This document shows positions 1 to 10,962 of a DNA stretch of 31,570 bases, piece after piece (positions within the stretch are counted from its first letter, which is position 1; each line of letters opens with the position of its first letter). Location: the NCBI GenBank assembly GCA_000697335.1, contig JNEM01013775.1, positions 1-31,570 of the forward strand. Reading direction: 5' to 3'. The stretch comes from Conidiobolus incongruus B7586 (Eukaryota > Entomophthoromycota > Entomophthoromycetes > Entomophthorales > Conidiobolaceae). A program made the translations under genes and the position numbers. The notes under the pieces were generated by a model, which was given only the letters and a program-made list of their open reading frames with translations, made no database searches and was not told where the DNA came from.

Positions 1-721
1 TAAAAAAATAATTTAAAAAAAATTCATATAAATAAATTAAATTAATTTGTAGAATATTAAATTTTAGTCTTTAATAAAAGGAACTATTTTTTAAATATTA
101 AAAACTTACCAAAAATATAAAAATAAGTTATTAATAATAAAAAAGGCTATTAATTTTTATATATTATTTATTAATTTATTTTAATTTTAATTTCAAAATT
201 GTGCTATTACTTAATTTCTATACTAATAAATCTATAAATGACTAATTTTATGATTTATATAAAATAATTGCTTTTAAATCATCTTTAAACAAAATAAATA
301 AAAGGTTTTATTACAATATTTTCAAATTCTTATTATAGTATCTAATTTTTAAAATAGATAAAAATAATTGATAAAAAAGATATACTGATTTGATAAATGA
401 AAAGATAGCTAAATATCAATATTTTTACTCATTAAAAATCTACATTATGAATTTGAATTATGATTGTATTGCTAATTTAAATATACTTCAAATGATTGTT
501 ATATTTAATAAGCGGATATAGCTCAATATATTATTATTCACAAGTTTAATTTTTTAACACTAAGAGTGAATTGAATAATGAGTAATTGTACATCAATAAA
601 TTAATAATAATAACCAAAAATAAAACTTGATAAATGCATTTTCCTCAAAATTAAATGATTTTTAACTTCATTACTAAATTAGTAATTCGGAAAAATTGAG
701 ATCGATTAATTAAATTAAATA

Positions 722-740
722 TAGTTTCGGAACGAAACTA
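722..740. repeat. Short perfect inverted repeat (8-bp arms, 3-nt centre)
   Basis: The arms TAGTTTCG and CGAAACTA flank GAA. The site lies about 215 bp before the start of GST-like copy A in otherwise nearly pure A/T sequence, so its C/G content stands out. It could be a binding site for a dimeric regulator or simply a chance hairpin. No second copy was seen before the other family members. Confidence 0.35.
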
Positions 741-868
741 AATCGTATTAGAAATATAATTTAATTATTTAATTTATTTTGTATAAAATTAATGAACAAG
801 ATGAAAAATAATAATACTAAGAAATTGCTAGTGACGTGTTTATTCAAGGTATTAGATTTGTTGAATAG

Positions 869-880
869 ATATATATATAT
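869..880 (+). promoter_or_regulatory. Probable TATA box of GST-like copy A
   Basis: A run of six AT dinucleotides ends 74 bp before the ATG at 955. TATA elements sit at similar distances before copies C and D, which supports the assignment. In this composition such a run could also occur by chance. Confidence 0.4.
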
Positions 881-954
881 TCTCCTGTTGAATTGTATTA
901 GTAATCATTAATAAGTCAATTAACAAAGAATCTCTAACTCATTAACATATCATA

Positions 955-1695
955 ATGTCTAAATCAACTGTTGGAGTATGTAACAATAATACTATCTTCA
1001 ATATAAGATAACTCATGTAATTTTATAGAAAATTTATGGGCCTCTCCATACTCCCAAAGTCATGAAAGCGCTCGTGATTGCTGAGCTCAGTGGGTTAGAA
1101 TTGGAAACTGTTCCTGACTTTGATGTTCGTACACATACCAAGACCCCAGAATATTTGAAAAAGTTTCCATTGGGCCAATCTCCAGGTTTTGAATCAACTG
1201 ATGGATTCTGCTTGATGGAATCGGCTGCTATCGCGATTTACAGTAAATTATTTATCTATAAATTTTGAATTATATTAACAATGATTTTTAGTTGCCGAAC
1301 AAAATAAAGAAACTACCTTATTAGGGTCTACACCACAAGAGCGTGCTAAAGTGAACCAATATATGTTCAATTGTGAAACTCAAGTAGACAGATATGGTTC
1401 TATGATTCTTTATCCTATTTGGGGTTTCATGAAGCGCGATGAAGAGACTGAAACTTTATCTTATTCTTTATTAGATCGTCATTTGGAATTCTACAATAAC
1501 GAATATGCTACCAAGGATTATCTTGTTGGCAATACTCTGACTTTAGCTGATATTTTCCTCTACTTTAGTCTGTTCTATCCTTACAGAGTCTATATTGATC
1601 AAGATCGTAAGGCTAAATATCCAAATGTCACCAAATTTATGGATAGATTGACTAATATGGAAACATTTGCAAACCACATCAAGCATGCTAAATAG
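955..1695 (+). CDS. eEF1B-gamma-like GST-fold protein, copy A
   Basis: The model is three exons, 955-975, 1029-1242 and 1292-1695, giving 212 residues and ending in TAG. Both introns are GT-AG (53 and 49 bp). The first exon encodes only MSKSTVG. After splicing, the protein begins with a thioredoxin-fold strand (KIYGPL), continues with KTPEYLKKFPLGQSPGFES, the GST N-terminal region of elongation factor 1B-gamma, and has a C-terminal helical domain containing LTLADIF, the conserved GST N-capping motif. Full-length eEF1B-gamma is about 400 residues. This protein stops after the GST part, so the C-terminal EF1G domain is absent. It may bind translation-factor partners or act as a glutathione transferase; the sequence does not decide. 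The exon lengths (21, 214, 404) are identical to those of copy D, showing recent common origin. The start was chosen because the same short first exon occurs in copies C and D. Confidence 0.87.
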
Positions 1696-3312
1696 GATTT
1701 GGATACTGAAAAATAAATAATTGTTACTATTATTATATATTGTTATTATCACCAAAGATTAAATTAATTATTTTGCATTAGTGTTTAAATTTCATGTATC
1801 CTTTGAAAGTATTACACGATAATATTTTAATAACTTTAAATATTTAATATATGAATTGATTTTGATGATTTTATTATAGGTTAAATCGCCAATATCAGTT
1901 ACTATAGATTATTTAATAATAATTTATATATTTAATTCTAAATTGATAGATTTATATCAGGATTCTTTGCTCATATTTCAATAATTGTAGATTAAAAATA
2001 GTCTTATTTTTATAACTTACATTTAATTCTAATTTTTTATTTAATCTATTATCATCAATCATCTATAGTTTTATGATAATATTTTATAAAATCATTGTAA
2101 ATATTATATTTTTGGTACATTTATTCATAATTCCAATTCCAATTTTGATTTCAATCTAAAAAAGGAGATTATAATTAATACAAATAATGCTAATACATAT
2201 AAGTAAATAGATTTAATATTATGATTAATATTAGTATTAGTAATCAAAATTGATAATAATGAATGTGAAATTAATAAAAATATTTAACTTGTATTCATTT
2301 ATATTTTTAATTTAATATATTAATTATTTTCATATTAAATTTAACTTATAAACTGAAAATTGTCCAATCATTAATATCACTTTGTTAATATTGAATATGA
2401 ATTTTCACTTCAAATTAAAGAATTTTAAGATTCTAAAAATTTTGATTAATTACAAATAGATATTATATTTCGGAGCTCAAATAATATTAATAATAGTTAA
2501 TTTTGCAACAAATTTGACAACTCTAATCCATATTTTTTATTGTTAAAAGTTATTCTCTTAGATTCAGATTAAAATTTTAAATCAATTTTTAAATTTTCAC
2601 TAATTAAAAAATGAAAAATATAAGTTTTGATTATTCAGTTTCTTTTTTAAATCCTATCTTAATTCTATTTTAAGTTGGACAAAGTTGACACTAATATTTG
2701 AAACACTTATTGAATATAATTCCAAATTAATTAAAATTAATTGTATGTTTAAATTCCCAAAGATAAACTTTTTGATTATTATAATTAAAGAAATAATAGT
2801 TATATTAACTGATATTTGAAAATGACTAAATTAAATATTGATATAGGAAAATATAGTATAATTTATTATGATTATAAATTAATATGGGAATTTTAGAGAA
2901 TTTGTTAGGAGACTAGTTTTTAAAATTCTTATATATAATATTATATAATTAATTTAACTTTATATTAATCAAGTAATTGATGATTTAAAGTTAATTTTAT
3001 AAATAATATTAATTTAACTAATAAACATGATTCTTTTTCCTCTCAATTTTTATTACTTTTGATATTTTATCACTATTTTCAACAAGGTTAAAACTATATC
3101 TATCAAAATTAAATTATATTGATATAATCTAATATAAAATCTAATATATCTATATTGACTCATTTGTTTACGAACCTTAAATAAACTTTGTTTTCTGATA
3201 TATTAACTTGCCACGTGGATATTATATTAAGTCTTCCTCTGCACTATAATGGGTTTATTACCACTATGCTTACAGAATAAATTGAGCTTAATTCACTTGC
3301 AAAAATATAAAA
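1696..3312. other. AT-rich intergenic DNA between GST-like copies A and B
   Basis: Nothing coding is recognisable. The sequence is almost entirely A/T with short runs and scattered stop codons in all frames. A slightly less A/T-biased patch around 3160-3300 immediately precedes decayed copy B and may be the remnant of its promoter. Confidence 0.55.
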
Positions 3313-3928
3313 GCAATGGTCTTTGTAGAATTGAGCAGCTTTAAAGTTTAATTTGTTCTAGGATTTTTAAGTGAAACTGATACAAAAATCCCTGAATATT
3401 TGGTAGGGTTCCTTCTTAGATAGTTCCCCAATATTGAAGCAGCTGGTGACTTTTGTATCGGTGAATCAGCTATAATTTGTATTTATGATAAGTAATTTAA
3501 TATCAATTATATTGTATAGTTGCGTCACAAGATAAAATACCGCATTATTTGGACCAACGCTCTAAGAATGTTCAAAAGTAGACCGATATACGTTCAACAA
3601 CGAGACTTAGGTAGATCGTTATGCACCGCTAATCTTGTACTTTATCTGAGGCATTACCAAATGCGACGGAGGTACTGAAAAGTTTGCTTTGGACTTATTA
3701 CAATATCACTTTGAATTCTACAACAATAAATACGTTACCAAGGACTATTTTGATGGTAACCTTCTAACATTAGCTGATACTTTCTCGTATTTCAGTTTTT
3801 ATCATCTTTATAAGATATATGTTAAATATGAAAATAAAGCTAAGTATGATATTGTAACCAAATTGATGCAAGAATTGTCCAATTTGAAAGCTTTTATGAA
3901 TGCTATTCAGCATGTTGAAAAATCATAA
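3313..3928 (+). pseudogene. Decayed eEF1B-gamma-like GST copy B
   Basis: The segment aligns along almost the full length of exons 2 and 3 of the neighbouring copies. The first part reads ELSSF, then DTKIPEYL, with in-frame TAA and TAG codons before and after it. A remnant of intron 2 (gtaatt...tatag) sits at the expected place near 3491-3520. The middle (around 3520-3690) needs frame changes to keep aligning. The last part, 3689-3928, is still open for 79 codons and keeps FEFYNNKYVTKDYF and LTLADTF. No clear short first exon is seen. This is a host gene copy in decay. The open 3' part could still be transcribed, but it cannot make a complete GST fold. Confidence 0.82.
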
Positions 3929-4459
3929 ATATTTTTTATAAACTTTATTAGTATATTTGTTTATCATTATAAAATTAATTGAATATATTTTAAATCAATA
4001 TTATATCAACATTTTTTTTACTTTATCATTAGCAACTCTATAATATTAATATATATGGTTTGAATTGGTTTATAATTTAAATGATATATTAGAATTTGAT
4101 ATTATTCAAATTGTTATATTAATTTATTATTTTAATAAAAATAAAATGATTAATATATAATTATTAATATTTCAATGTTAATATTCATATCATTTATTAA
4201 TTTTGATTACAATTAATTAATTTAAAAGTAATTAATAAATTCAATAAAATTTAATATATTTTAATTAAAAAACAAAATCAAAAAATTCTTATCATATTAT
4301 TATTTCTAAAATTTAACTCATAAATTATATCATTCCATTGTATTTTCCTATCTGACAATTTTTAAACAATAAAAAATTAATAGTATAATGAATATTAATA
4401 GAATTTATTAATATTTTAATTTTTATTTAGTTAATAATATATTTTTTCAATTATTATTA
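3929..4459. other. AT-rich spacer between the two decayed GST copies
   Basis: No gene or structured element is seen. The two decayed copies point towards each other across this spacer, so it would have held both 3' ends. Confidence 0.5.
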
Positions 4460-5040
4460 ACTTAAATAATATTAGTATAAATCCAGTGAAATTAAAATAT
4501 TTGAATTTATAATTATTGTCAATATAAATTTGGTAAAAATAAAGCAAATTGAAATAGAGTAAAATATTTGACAAGGTTAAAGCATTACCCGCCAAATATT
4601 ATTTGGTAGCTAATTCGTTATTATAAAACTCTGAATAGCAATTCAATAAAGCTCATCTTGTTTCTATATTCGCTTTTTCATGGGTGCAATGACCCTAATA
4701 CGTATGTAAAATTTGAGTTGTGAAATTGTCTAACTCAGTTTCATTATTCAAGATATATTAACTAGTTTTGGCATGTTCCTTTCGACAGAATTCTAATATT
4801 TCAGAGATTTAATTTTCTTTAATAACTATGGATGATGATCAATATTAATATTCGTTAATAGTTTAAAAAATTGACTTACTATACATGTATATCGTAGCTA
4901 ATTTCAACAAGCAAAATTCGTCTTTTCCTTTGAAGCTAGGAGATTTTCCCAGAAGACACTTGACCAAAATTTATGGTGATTTGATATGACCACTAATTCG
5001 AAGCTGCTTAATTCCATAATTATAATAGTTCCATTAATTT
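4460..5040 (-). pseudogene. Decayed, inverted eEF1B-gamma-like GST copy E
   Basis: The reverse strand carries a fifth family member with no long open frame. Reading from 5040 downwards, it keeps LMELL, ELSSFEL, then GKSPSFKGKDEFCLLKL and a TATIYMYS-like exon end followed by a gtaagt donor. An intron-like stretch ends in catag near 4820. After it come NNETELD, SEFYNNELATK, GNALTLSNILLYF and YQIYIDN, which line up with NNETQVD, LQFYDNELSTK, GNQLTLADIFFFF and YKLFISE of copy D. Several stop codons and at least one frame change interrupt it. It shares the ELSSF signature with decayed copy B, so these two are probably each other's closest relatives. This is the only copy on the - strand. Confidence 0.78.
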
Positions 5041-6854
5041 TGCTTCCAAAAATTAGTGCATGAAGTTTCTATGAGTTGAATTATTCATTTGAATATCAAC
5101 ATTTTTATTTATACTTACTCTAATTTCAGATATATTCATTTTAATCTATTATTACAATAATTTATTAACCATTTGATATTGTAGTATTTATGCCTTTTAA
5201 TAATGGCCAGTTATCATTAATTTAATATAAATTTTAGATATTTGATTGACACCCAATTCCAAGTTATTCAGCTTAGGAAATTATATTGAGTTAACAAAAT
5301 TACTTAAAATCATAATATTGGTAGAAATTGGTATATTTATGATCTACTAATAATCTTGAATAATTTTAAAATTTAAAACTTTATCAATAGATCACAATAA
5401 TAAAAATTTTAAAAGATTTCATATTTTATCAATAATATTTCCCAAATTTATCCAGAGGCTATAAAAATTCAATATATTAAAACATGATATTGCTAAATTG
5501 ATTTAATATACAAGTTTCAATTTGCTATAATAGTTAGCAATATTATATAGGATTTTGATAAATAATTTTACCAATATATCACCATTAAATAGGTTTTAAA
5601 ATTTTTTTAAATATATTGAGTCTAAAAATTTAAGCGTCAATTTTAGCAAACGGTTTCATTTTTTAATTTTTGAATCAGTTAATATTAAAATATAAAATAT
5701 TAACTCGACTAATTCCAAATTATTCTATTTGATGCTCTATAGAATTATATCTTTAATAAACAAATTAAATAAGAATATTATATTATAAAATTAGCCAATA
5801 ATAGTTTCTATACTTATATAATATATTTGAAATAAAATTATTGAAAACATTCGTATATTAAACGAAATGTTTCTTGAATTATAGAATATTTAAAATAATT
5901 GCAAAAATTAAATGAAGTCAGATTTATCAAATGCTGAAAATATTTCTTTCAATTATCAGATCGTTAATTTGATGTATGGTATGTATAACTATATAATAAT
6001 TATAATAATAATGCCATTATCATTATTATATTTAGTACATACTACTGGATTTCTATCTACTATACCTTGGTCTTTTATTTTATTGTTAACTTGATTACTG
6101 AATTTTGTAAAATTCATTTGTTTGTTACTTTAAATAATTAAGTGAAGAATTTTATAACCATTAAATATTATTATGTCTAATATATTATCTATATATATCA
6201 TAATAAATTTCAAAAATAATTAAATTTTAATCATTATTAAGTTATCATATAAACAATAGAAAATCATTTATTAACAAATATTATCATAAGGTTTTTCAAA
6301 GCTATTATTATTTTGAAATACATTGAATATTTTGTCGATTGATGAAATTAAAATAAACCATCATTGCCTTAAGATCATTGGTTGATGATTGAATATAACA
6401 AATATCCTAGAAATAGAACGAAATATATCACGATTCTTTAATTAAATTCTGTAATACTATTACAATTAAGCCATTTTCGATTATTTTTTGATTAAATTCA
6501 AATTACTTGGATATATTATTTGATAGATCCAAAAAGATAATTTAGTTTAAAATTTTGAAATTTTTCATAAATAGGATTACTAATCAATAGATTAAAACTA
6601 ATAATTTTAAAAATTTAAATTATAACAATTGATTAATAAAATTTAATATTATTTGTTTTCAGTATTTTTTAAAAATTATTAAGAAAATTTCCTTAATTGA
6701 AATTTATTAAATTATTTAAAAATTACAATAATTTAAAATAATTAGAATTATTTCTAATTAAGTTCAGTAAAATTAAATTGATTCTTTTATAAATATTATA
6801 GAGTATTAAGCTAATAACTATTTATTCATCTCTTATTAATAATCAAAAAATGAG
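5041..6854. other. AT-rich intergenic DNA between copies E and C
   Basis: No gene is supported. A 60-codon open frame at 5912-6094 is hydrophobic in the way random A/T sequence is and has no homologue I recognise. Confidence 0.5.
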
Positions 6855-6862
6855 TATAAATA
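6855..6862 (+). promoter_or_regulatory. TATA box of GST-like copy C
   Basis: TATAAATA lies 66 bp before the ATG at 6929. The same element in TATATAAATA form precedes copy D at nearly the same distance. Confidence 0.55.
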
Positions 6863-6928
6863 ATATAGTAATAACTGTATCAGAGTTTATCACAAATTGA
6901 ATTTACTAAATATCTGAACAATCAAACT

Positions 6929-7698
6929 ATGACTAATAACGCAATTGGAGTAAATTACAAATTATTTTAATGATGTATTAATATTTATTTTTTGATAGAA
7001 ATTATACGGACCTCCCGCTAATCCCAATGTTATGAAAATTTTAATTGCTGCCAAGTTGAATAATATTCAATTGAAAACCACTCCCGATTTCACTGTTGGT
7101 GTGGACAATAAAACTCCCGAGTATGTCGCCAAATTTCCCCTCGGACAATCCCCTGGCTTTGAGTCGAATTTAGGTTTCAAACTGTCGGAATCTTCGGCAA
7201 TTGCTTTGCATGGTAAGTGAATTTAAAGGTATTGAAAAATTGTGCAATGATTGACCTATTGATCTAGTTGCTGAATGGAACAAAAACACTTCATTATTTG
7301 GCAGCAGTCAAGAATCCAAATCCAAAGTGTACCAATACATCTTTAACAGCGAAACTCAAATGGACACAGCAGCTGCTCCAATCCTGTACCCAGCACTGGG
7401 CTTTGGCAAACTCGACGAAGCTAAGGTTGCATCGGCCTACGCCAGCATTGACCGTCTCCTCGCATTCTACAACACTGAACTCGCCAACAAGGAGTACCTG
7501 GTAGATGATCAACTCACCCTCGCGGATATTTTTGTGTACTTCGCACTTTACCTTCCCTACTTGTTTATTATTGACACTGACCGTAAACAAAAGTTCAATA
7601 ATGTAACCAATTATTTGAACAAGTTAGAAAAGTTAAAAGTATTTGAAGAATTTTTGGAACCTTCTAAACAATTTTGGTTAAACTTTGTGAAGAATTAA
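6929..7698 (+). CDS. eEF1B-gamma-like GST-fold protein, copy C
   Basis: Three exons, 6929-6949, 6999-7212 and 7268-7698, give 221 residues ending in TAA. The introns are 49 and 55 bp, both GT-AG, at the same positions and phases as in copies A and D. The protein begins MTNNAIG, then KLYGPP, and keeps KFPLGQSPGFES and the GST C-domain motif LTLADIF. It is the most divergent intact copy: the first strand reads AAKLNNIQLKTTPDF where D reads IADLNGFALETVPGF. It also carries nine extra C-terminal residues after the point where A and D stop. Exon 3 has many C-ending codons, unlike the surrounding DNA, which argues that it is functional. Role as for copy A: either an eEF1B-gamma-related partner protein lacking the EF1G domain, or a GST. 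Confidence 0.87.
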
Positions 7699-9572
7699 TC
7701 TAAACAAGAAACTGAGAATATTTTTTTTGAATATTATTGGTTCTAATATATATCCTTTTATATTTTGTAATTAAATTAAATATCTTATTTTACTTGATTG
7801 AATATTTGAAATATTATATCCCTATATTTGATAGAGTATTCTATCCATTATTTAAAATTTATTTAAGAAATCTAAAAAATATTACCATTTTGAAAATTTA
7901 TTGAATAAAATATATTAAAGAAATATTAATATTAATATTAATTTAACATATATTTTTAATTGATATTATTTGTTTCATTTATAAATTTTAAGATTTTTTG
8001 AAATTAATTATTATCTCAATATTATATACTTTAGTGTATATTTTATAATTAATTAAAATATTATTGAATTTTGATTAAATAGTGATATTTACCACTTATT
8101 GAATGTTATTAAAAATTATACCATATCATATTATATTATATTTAATCAAATTGATTAAATTGTATGATACAAATTTGAAGCATTTTGTTAATAATTGAAT
8201 ATAATATTATCAATTATTAAAATATATGTATAGAGAAAAAAAATAAAGATATTATATGAAGAATAGATTTTTAATTGAATAGGATTATAACTTAATTATG
8301 AAATAGTATGAATATATTAATATATTTTCAATATCCTAGAAATTTATAAATTCTTTTAGAAATTAATATTTTTAACAATTTTAAACAAATGTTAAATATT
8401 AATATTTAAAATTATTATTATTATTATATTGAATTAAAAAAAGATGATTTAATTAAAAAATTTTATCAATAAAATTAAATTGTTTGAAAAATATTTTATA
8501 TTAAATTATTTTTAAAATATACACTATACTAACCTTTTTCAGTTTCTAAATGTAATAATAAATTGGATAATTGAGCGGAAACAAATACATAATAAATCCA
8601 ATATACATTACACACCTTCACGATATATTAATATTCCACATGACGAACCTCAATGCATATAAAGTTAAATAGTTGAATTAAATCTTAGTTTATTGATTAG
8701 TAATCAATGGGAAAAAGCATAATGATCATTAATGATTTCATTCAATATATTGATTTAATCCTAATAATTTTTTAAACATTCAGAATTCTTGATAATTATG
8801 TCAAATCAAAAGAGATAATAGAATAAACTAGAATATAAATCAATTAATATTTAAATTAACCAAATAAATTAAATTAATTTTGAGGAGAAATACTTTAGTG
8901 GATTAACTCAAACTTTTTGAAATGAATTAGTAATCAAAGTATAATCATGAGAAAATATATTTTTGACTTTCTTTTTTTTTGGAAAATTGATTGTCAACAA
9001 AAAATGTCAATCTATATTCATTTGTGACAGTTTCTGTTAATTTGAATGAAATGGCCAAGTTTAGCCGGACCAATATACCAATTTTGATAATTTAATATAT
9101 AAAAGTTATAGTATTACAATATTGAAATAAATTTTAACTTAAGAGCCAAAATATTGAATACTCTTTGATAGACTAGACGAATCAAGATATACAATAATAT
9201 TCACTTGTCTCAACAAAATTAGATTATGGAAAATTTTCAATATAAATTGTATACTTATAAACCAATGACAATTAAGTAATTAAAGTTGATTAGTAATTAA
9301 AACTCATAAATCAAGTAAAAATAAATAATAATGTAAGTGTCTTAACAGGTTTTTAATATTTAGTTAACATAGTATCAAAAAATTCAATCATTTATTTGTA
9401 TTTAATATATGAATTCAATTTTTTTTATAAATTTAGTGTGAAAAAAGAAAATATGTAAATTTAATATAAAAAAATTTTCTAGATAAATTTTGATTTTTGA
9501 TTCAGTTACACAGTTGACGTAAGACCGTTCAATATTAATTAAATGGATTGGAATTGTTGCTCATACTGTGAA
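7699..9572. other. AT-rich intergenic DNA between copies C and D
   Basis: No coding region or RNA gene is seen. Two patches of more mixed composition (around 8520-8680 and 8940-9080) were read on both strands and show no recognisable protein. Confidence 0.5.
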
Positions 9573-9582
9573 TATATAAATA
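9573..9582 (+). promoter_or_regulatory. TATA box of GST-like copy D
   Basis: TATATAAATA lies 69 bp before the ATG at 9652 and is followed by a locally more mixed stretch, as expected for a strong core promoter. Confidence 0.6.
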
Positions 9583-9651
9583 CCCTTGATTGTGATATCA
9601 ATTCATCATCAATTAAAAACTTAATATTAAATACATTAATCACTTGATAAA

Positions 9652-10393
9652 ATGACTGCTCAACCCATTGGTGTATGTAAATCAAAAATAATCAATGATT
9701 CAATAACTAACCTATTCATTAGAAATTATACGGACCTCTCAATGCTCCCAAGGTTATGAAGAGTGTTTTGATCGCTGATCTTAACGGCTTCGCTTTGGAA
9801 ACTGTCCCCGGTTTCAATATTCCTACCGATACCAAGACCCCCGAATACTTGAAGAAATTCCCCATGGGTCAATCCCCTGGTTTCGAATCCAAGGATGGTT
9901 TTACTTTGAGTGAATCTGCTGCCATTGCTATGCACAGTAAGTGATTTTATTTATAGATAGAATGATATAGATATTTATAATTTGCCTAGTTGCTGAACTC
10001 AAGAAAGACACCACCCTCTTCGGTTCCACTGCTGAAGAGCGCTCCAAAGTGTATCAATACATCTTCAACAACGAAACTCAAGTCGATAGACACGCTTCCA
10101 CCATTCTCTACCCTATTCTCGGGTACATGAAGCGTAACGAAGAAGCCGAAGCCTACGCCTACACCGCCTTGGATCGCAATCTCCAATTCTACGACAACGA
10201 GTTATCCACCAAGGATTACTTAGTAGGTAATCAATTGACCTTGGCCGATATCTTCTTCTTCTTCAGTTTGTATTACCCTTACAAGCTCTTCATCAGCGAG
10301 GAGCGCAAGGCCAAATTCGCCAACGTCACCAAATTCATGGATAGATTGACTAAGCATGAAGCTTTCGCTAAGGTTCTCCAACATGCTAACTAA
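9652..10393 (+). CDS. eEF1B-gamma-like GST-fold protein, copy D (probably highly expressed)
   Basis: Three exons, 9652-9672, 9723-9936 and 9990-10393, give 212 residues ending in TAA. Intron 1 (50 bp) contains ACTAAC, a good branch point, 12 bp before the acceptor. The protein starts MTAQPIG|KLYGPL, has KKFPMGQSPGFES in the thioredoxin-like half and LTLADIFFFFSLYYP in the helical half. The EF1G C-terminal domain of full-length eEF1B-gamma is absent. Codon use is strongly biased to C- and G-ending codons (ACC, CTC, TTC, AAG), far more than in copies A or C, which usually indicates high expression. Together with the clear TATA box, this suggests that D is the main active copy and the others are paralogs derived by local duplication. 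Glutathione binding cannot be verified from sequence alone. Confidence 0.9.
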
Positions 10394-10962
10394 ATCCTAA
10401 ATTGAAGAAAAATATATTTTTTTGTAATTATAATAAAATTGAAGTTATTTACATTTAATATATATATATATATCAGATTTCTTTGTAAATCCAATTAATT
10501 ATTAGTTATTAATTATTTTTATTGACTAATATTTCATATTTTTCATTTCAATACAAAAATATTATTTCAAGTTATTAAGATTTAAATGTTAATTTAGTTA
10601 ATTATTATTAAAATTTATTTAATTGAGTTTTTTGAGATTTGAAATAATAAAAAACTAAACTATATTAATAGAATTTTATAGATTATTAGACTTATTTTAT
10701 CAATTATATAAAAATAATTTTCATCAATTTAACAGCTTGAAAGCGCTACATTTATTAGAATCTAATCAAGTTAATTAATAACTCATACTCGAATCAAGAT
10801 ACAGGAATCATATTAAAAGCAATGGGAATTATTATTGAATAGATTAATTTTGTTGATATATTATCGAATAATAAAATTAAATTATATACTCTAGTTAATG
10901 ATGTTTTATATTAATATATTCAAAATTTTTTTACCGATATAAAAAATAGAATTTATTCAAAA
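10394..10962. other. Shared 3' intergenic region of copy D and the glutathione peroxidase gene
   Basis: The two flanking genes converge here. An AT dinucleotide run of about 16 bp lies near 10458-10473. No gene is seen. Confidence 0.5.

Larger units (their letters stand above)
1..954. other. AT-rich intergenic DNA upstream of GST-like copy A
   Basis: No credible coding region is seen on either strand. The stretch is dominated by A/T runs. The only structured pieces are a short perfect palindrome at 722-740 and a TATA-like run at 869-880, both listed separately. Confidence 0.6.

Noticed and set aside
722-740. Heat-shock element reading of the palindrome
   Set aside because: Spacing of TTC and GAA units does not follow the alternating 5-bp rule.
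1543-1755. 70-codon - strand open frame
   Set aside because: It lies antisense over exon 3 of GST-like copy A and has no protein-family features of its own.
5912-6094. 60-codon + strand open frame with a hydrophobic end
   Set aside because: Composition matches random A/T-rich sequence (I, L, Y, N), with no paralog, promoter or recognised domain.
7294-7590. 98-codon - strand open frame
   Set aside because: It is the antisense of exon 3 of copy C; its openness follows from the codon pattern of the real gene.
9726-10186. Two - strand open frames
   Set aside because: Both are antisense to exons 2 and 3 of copy D.
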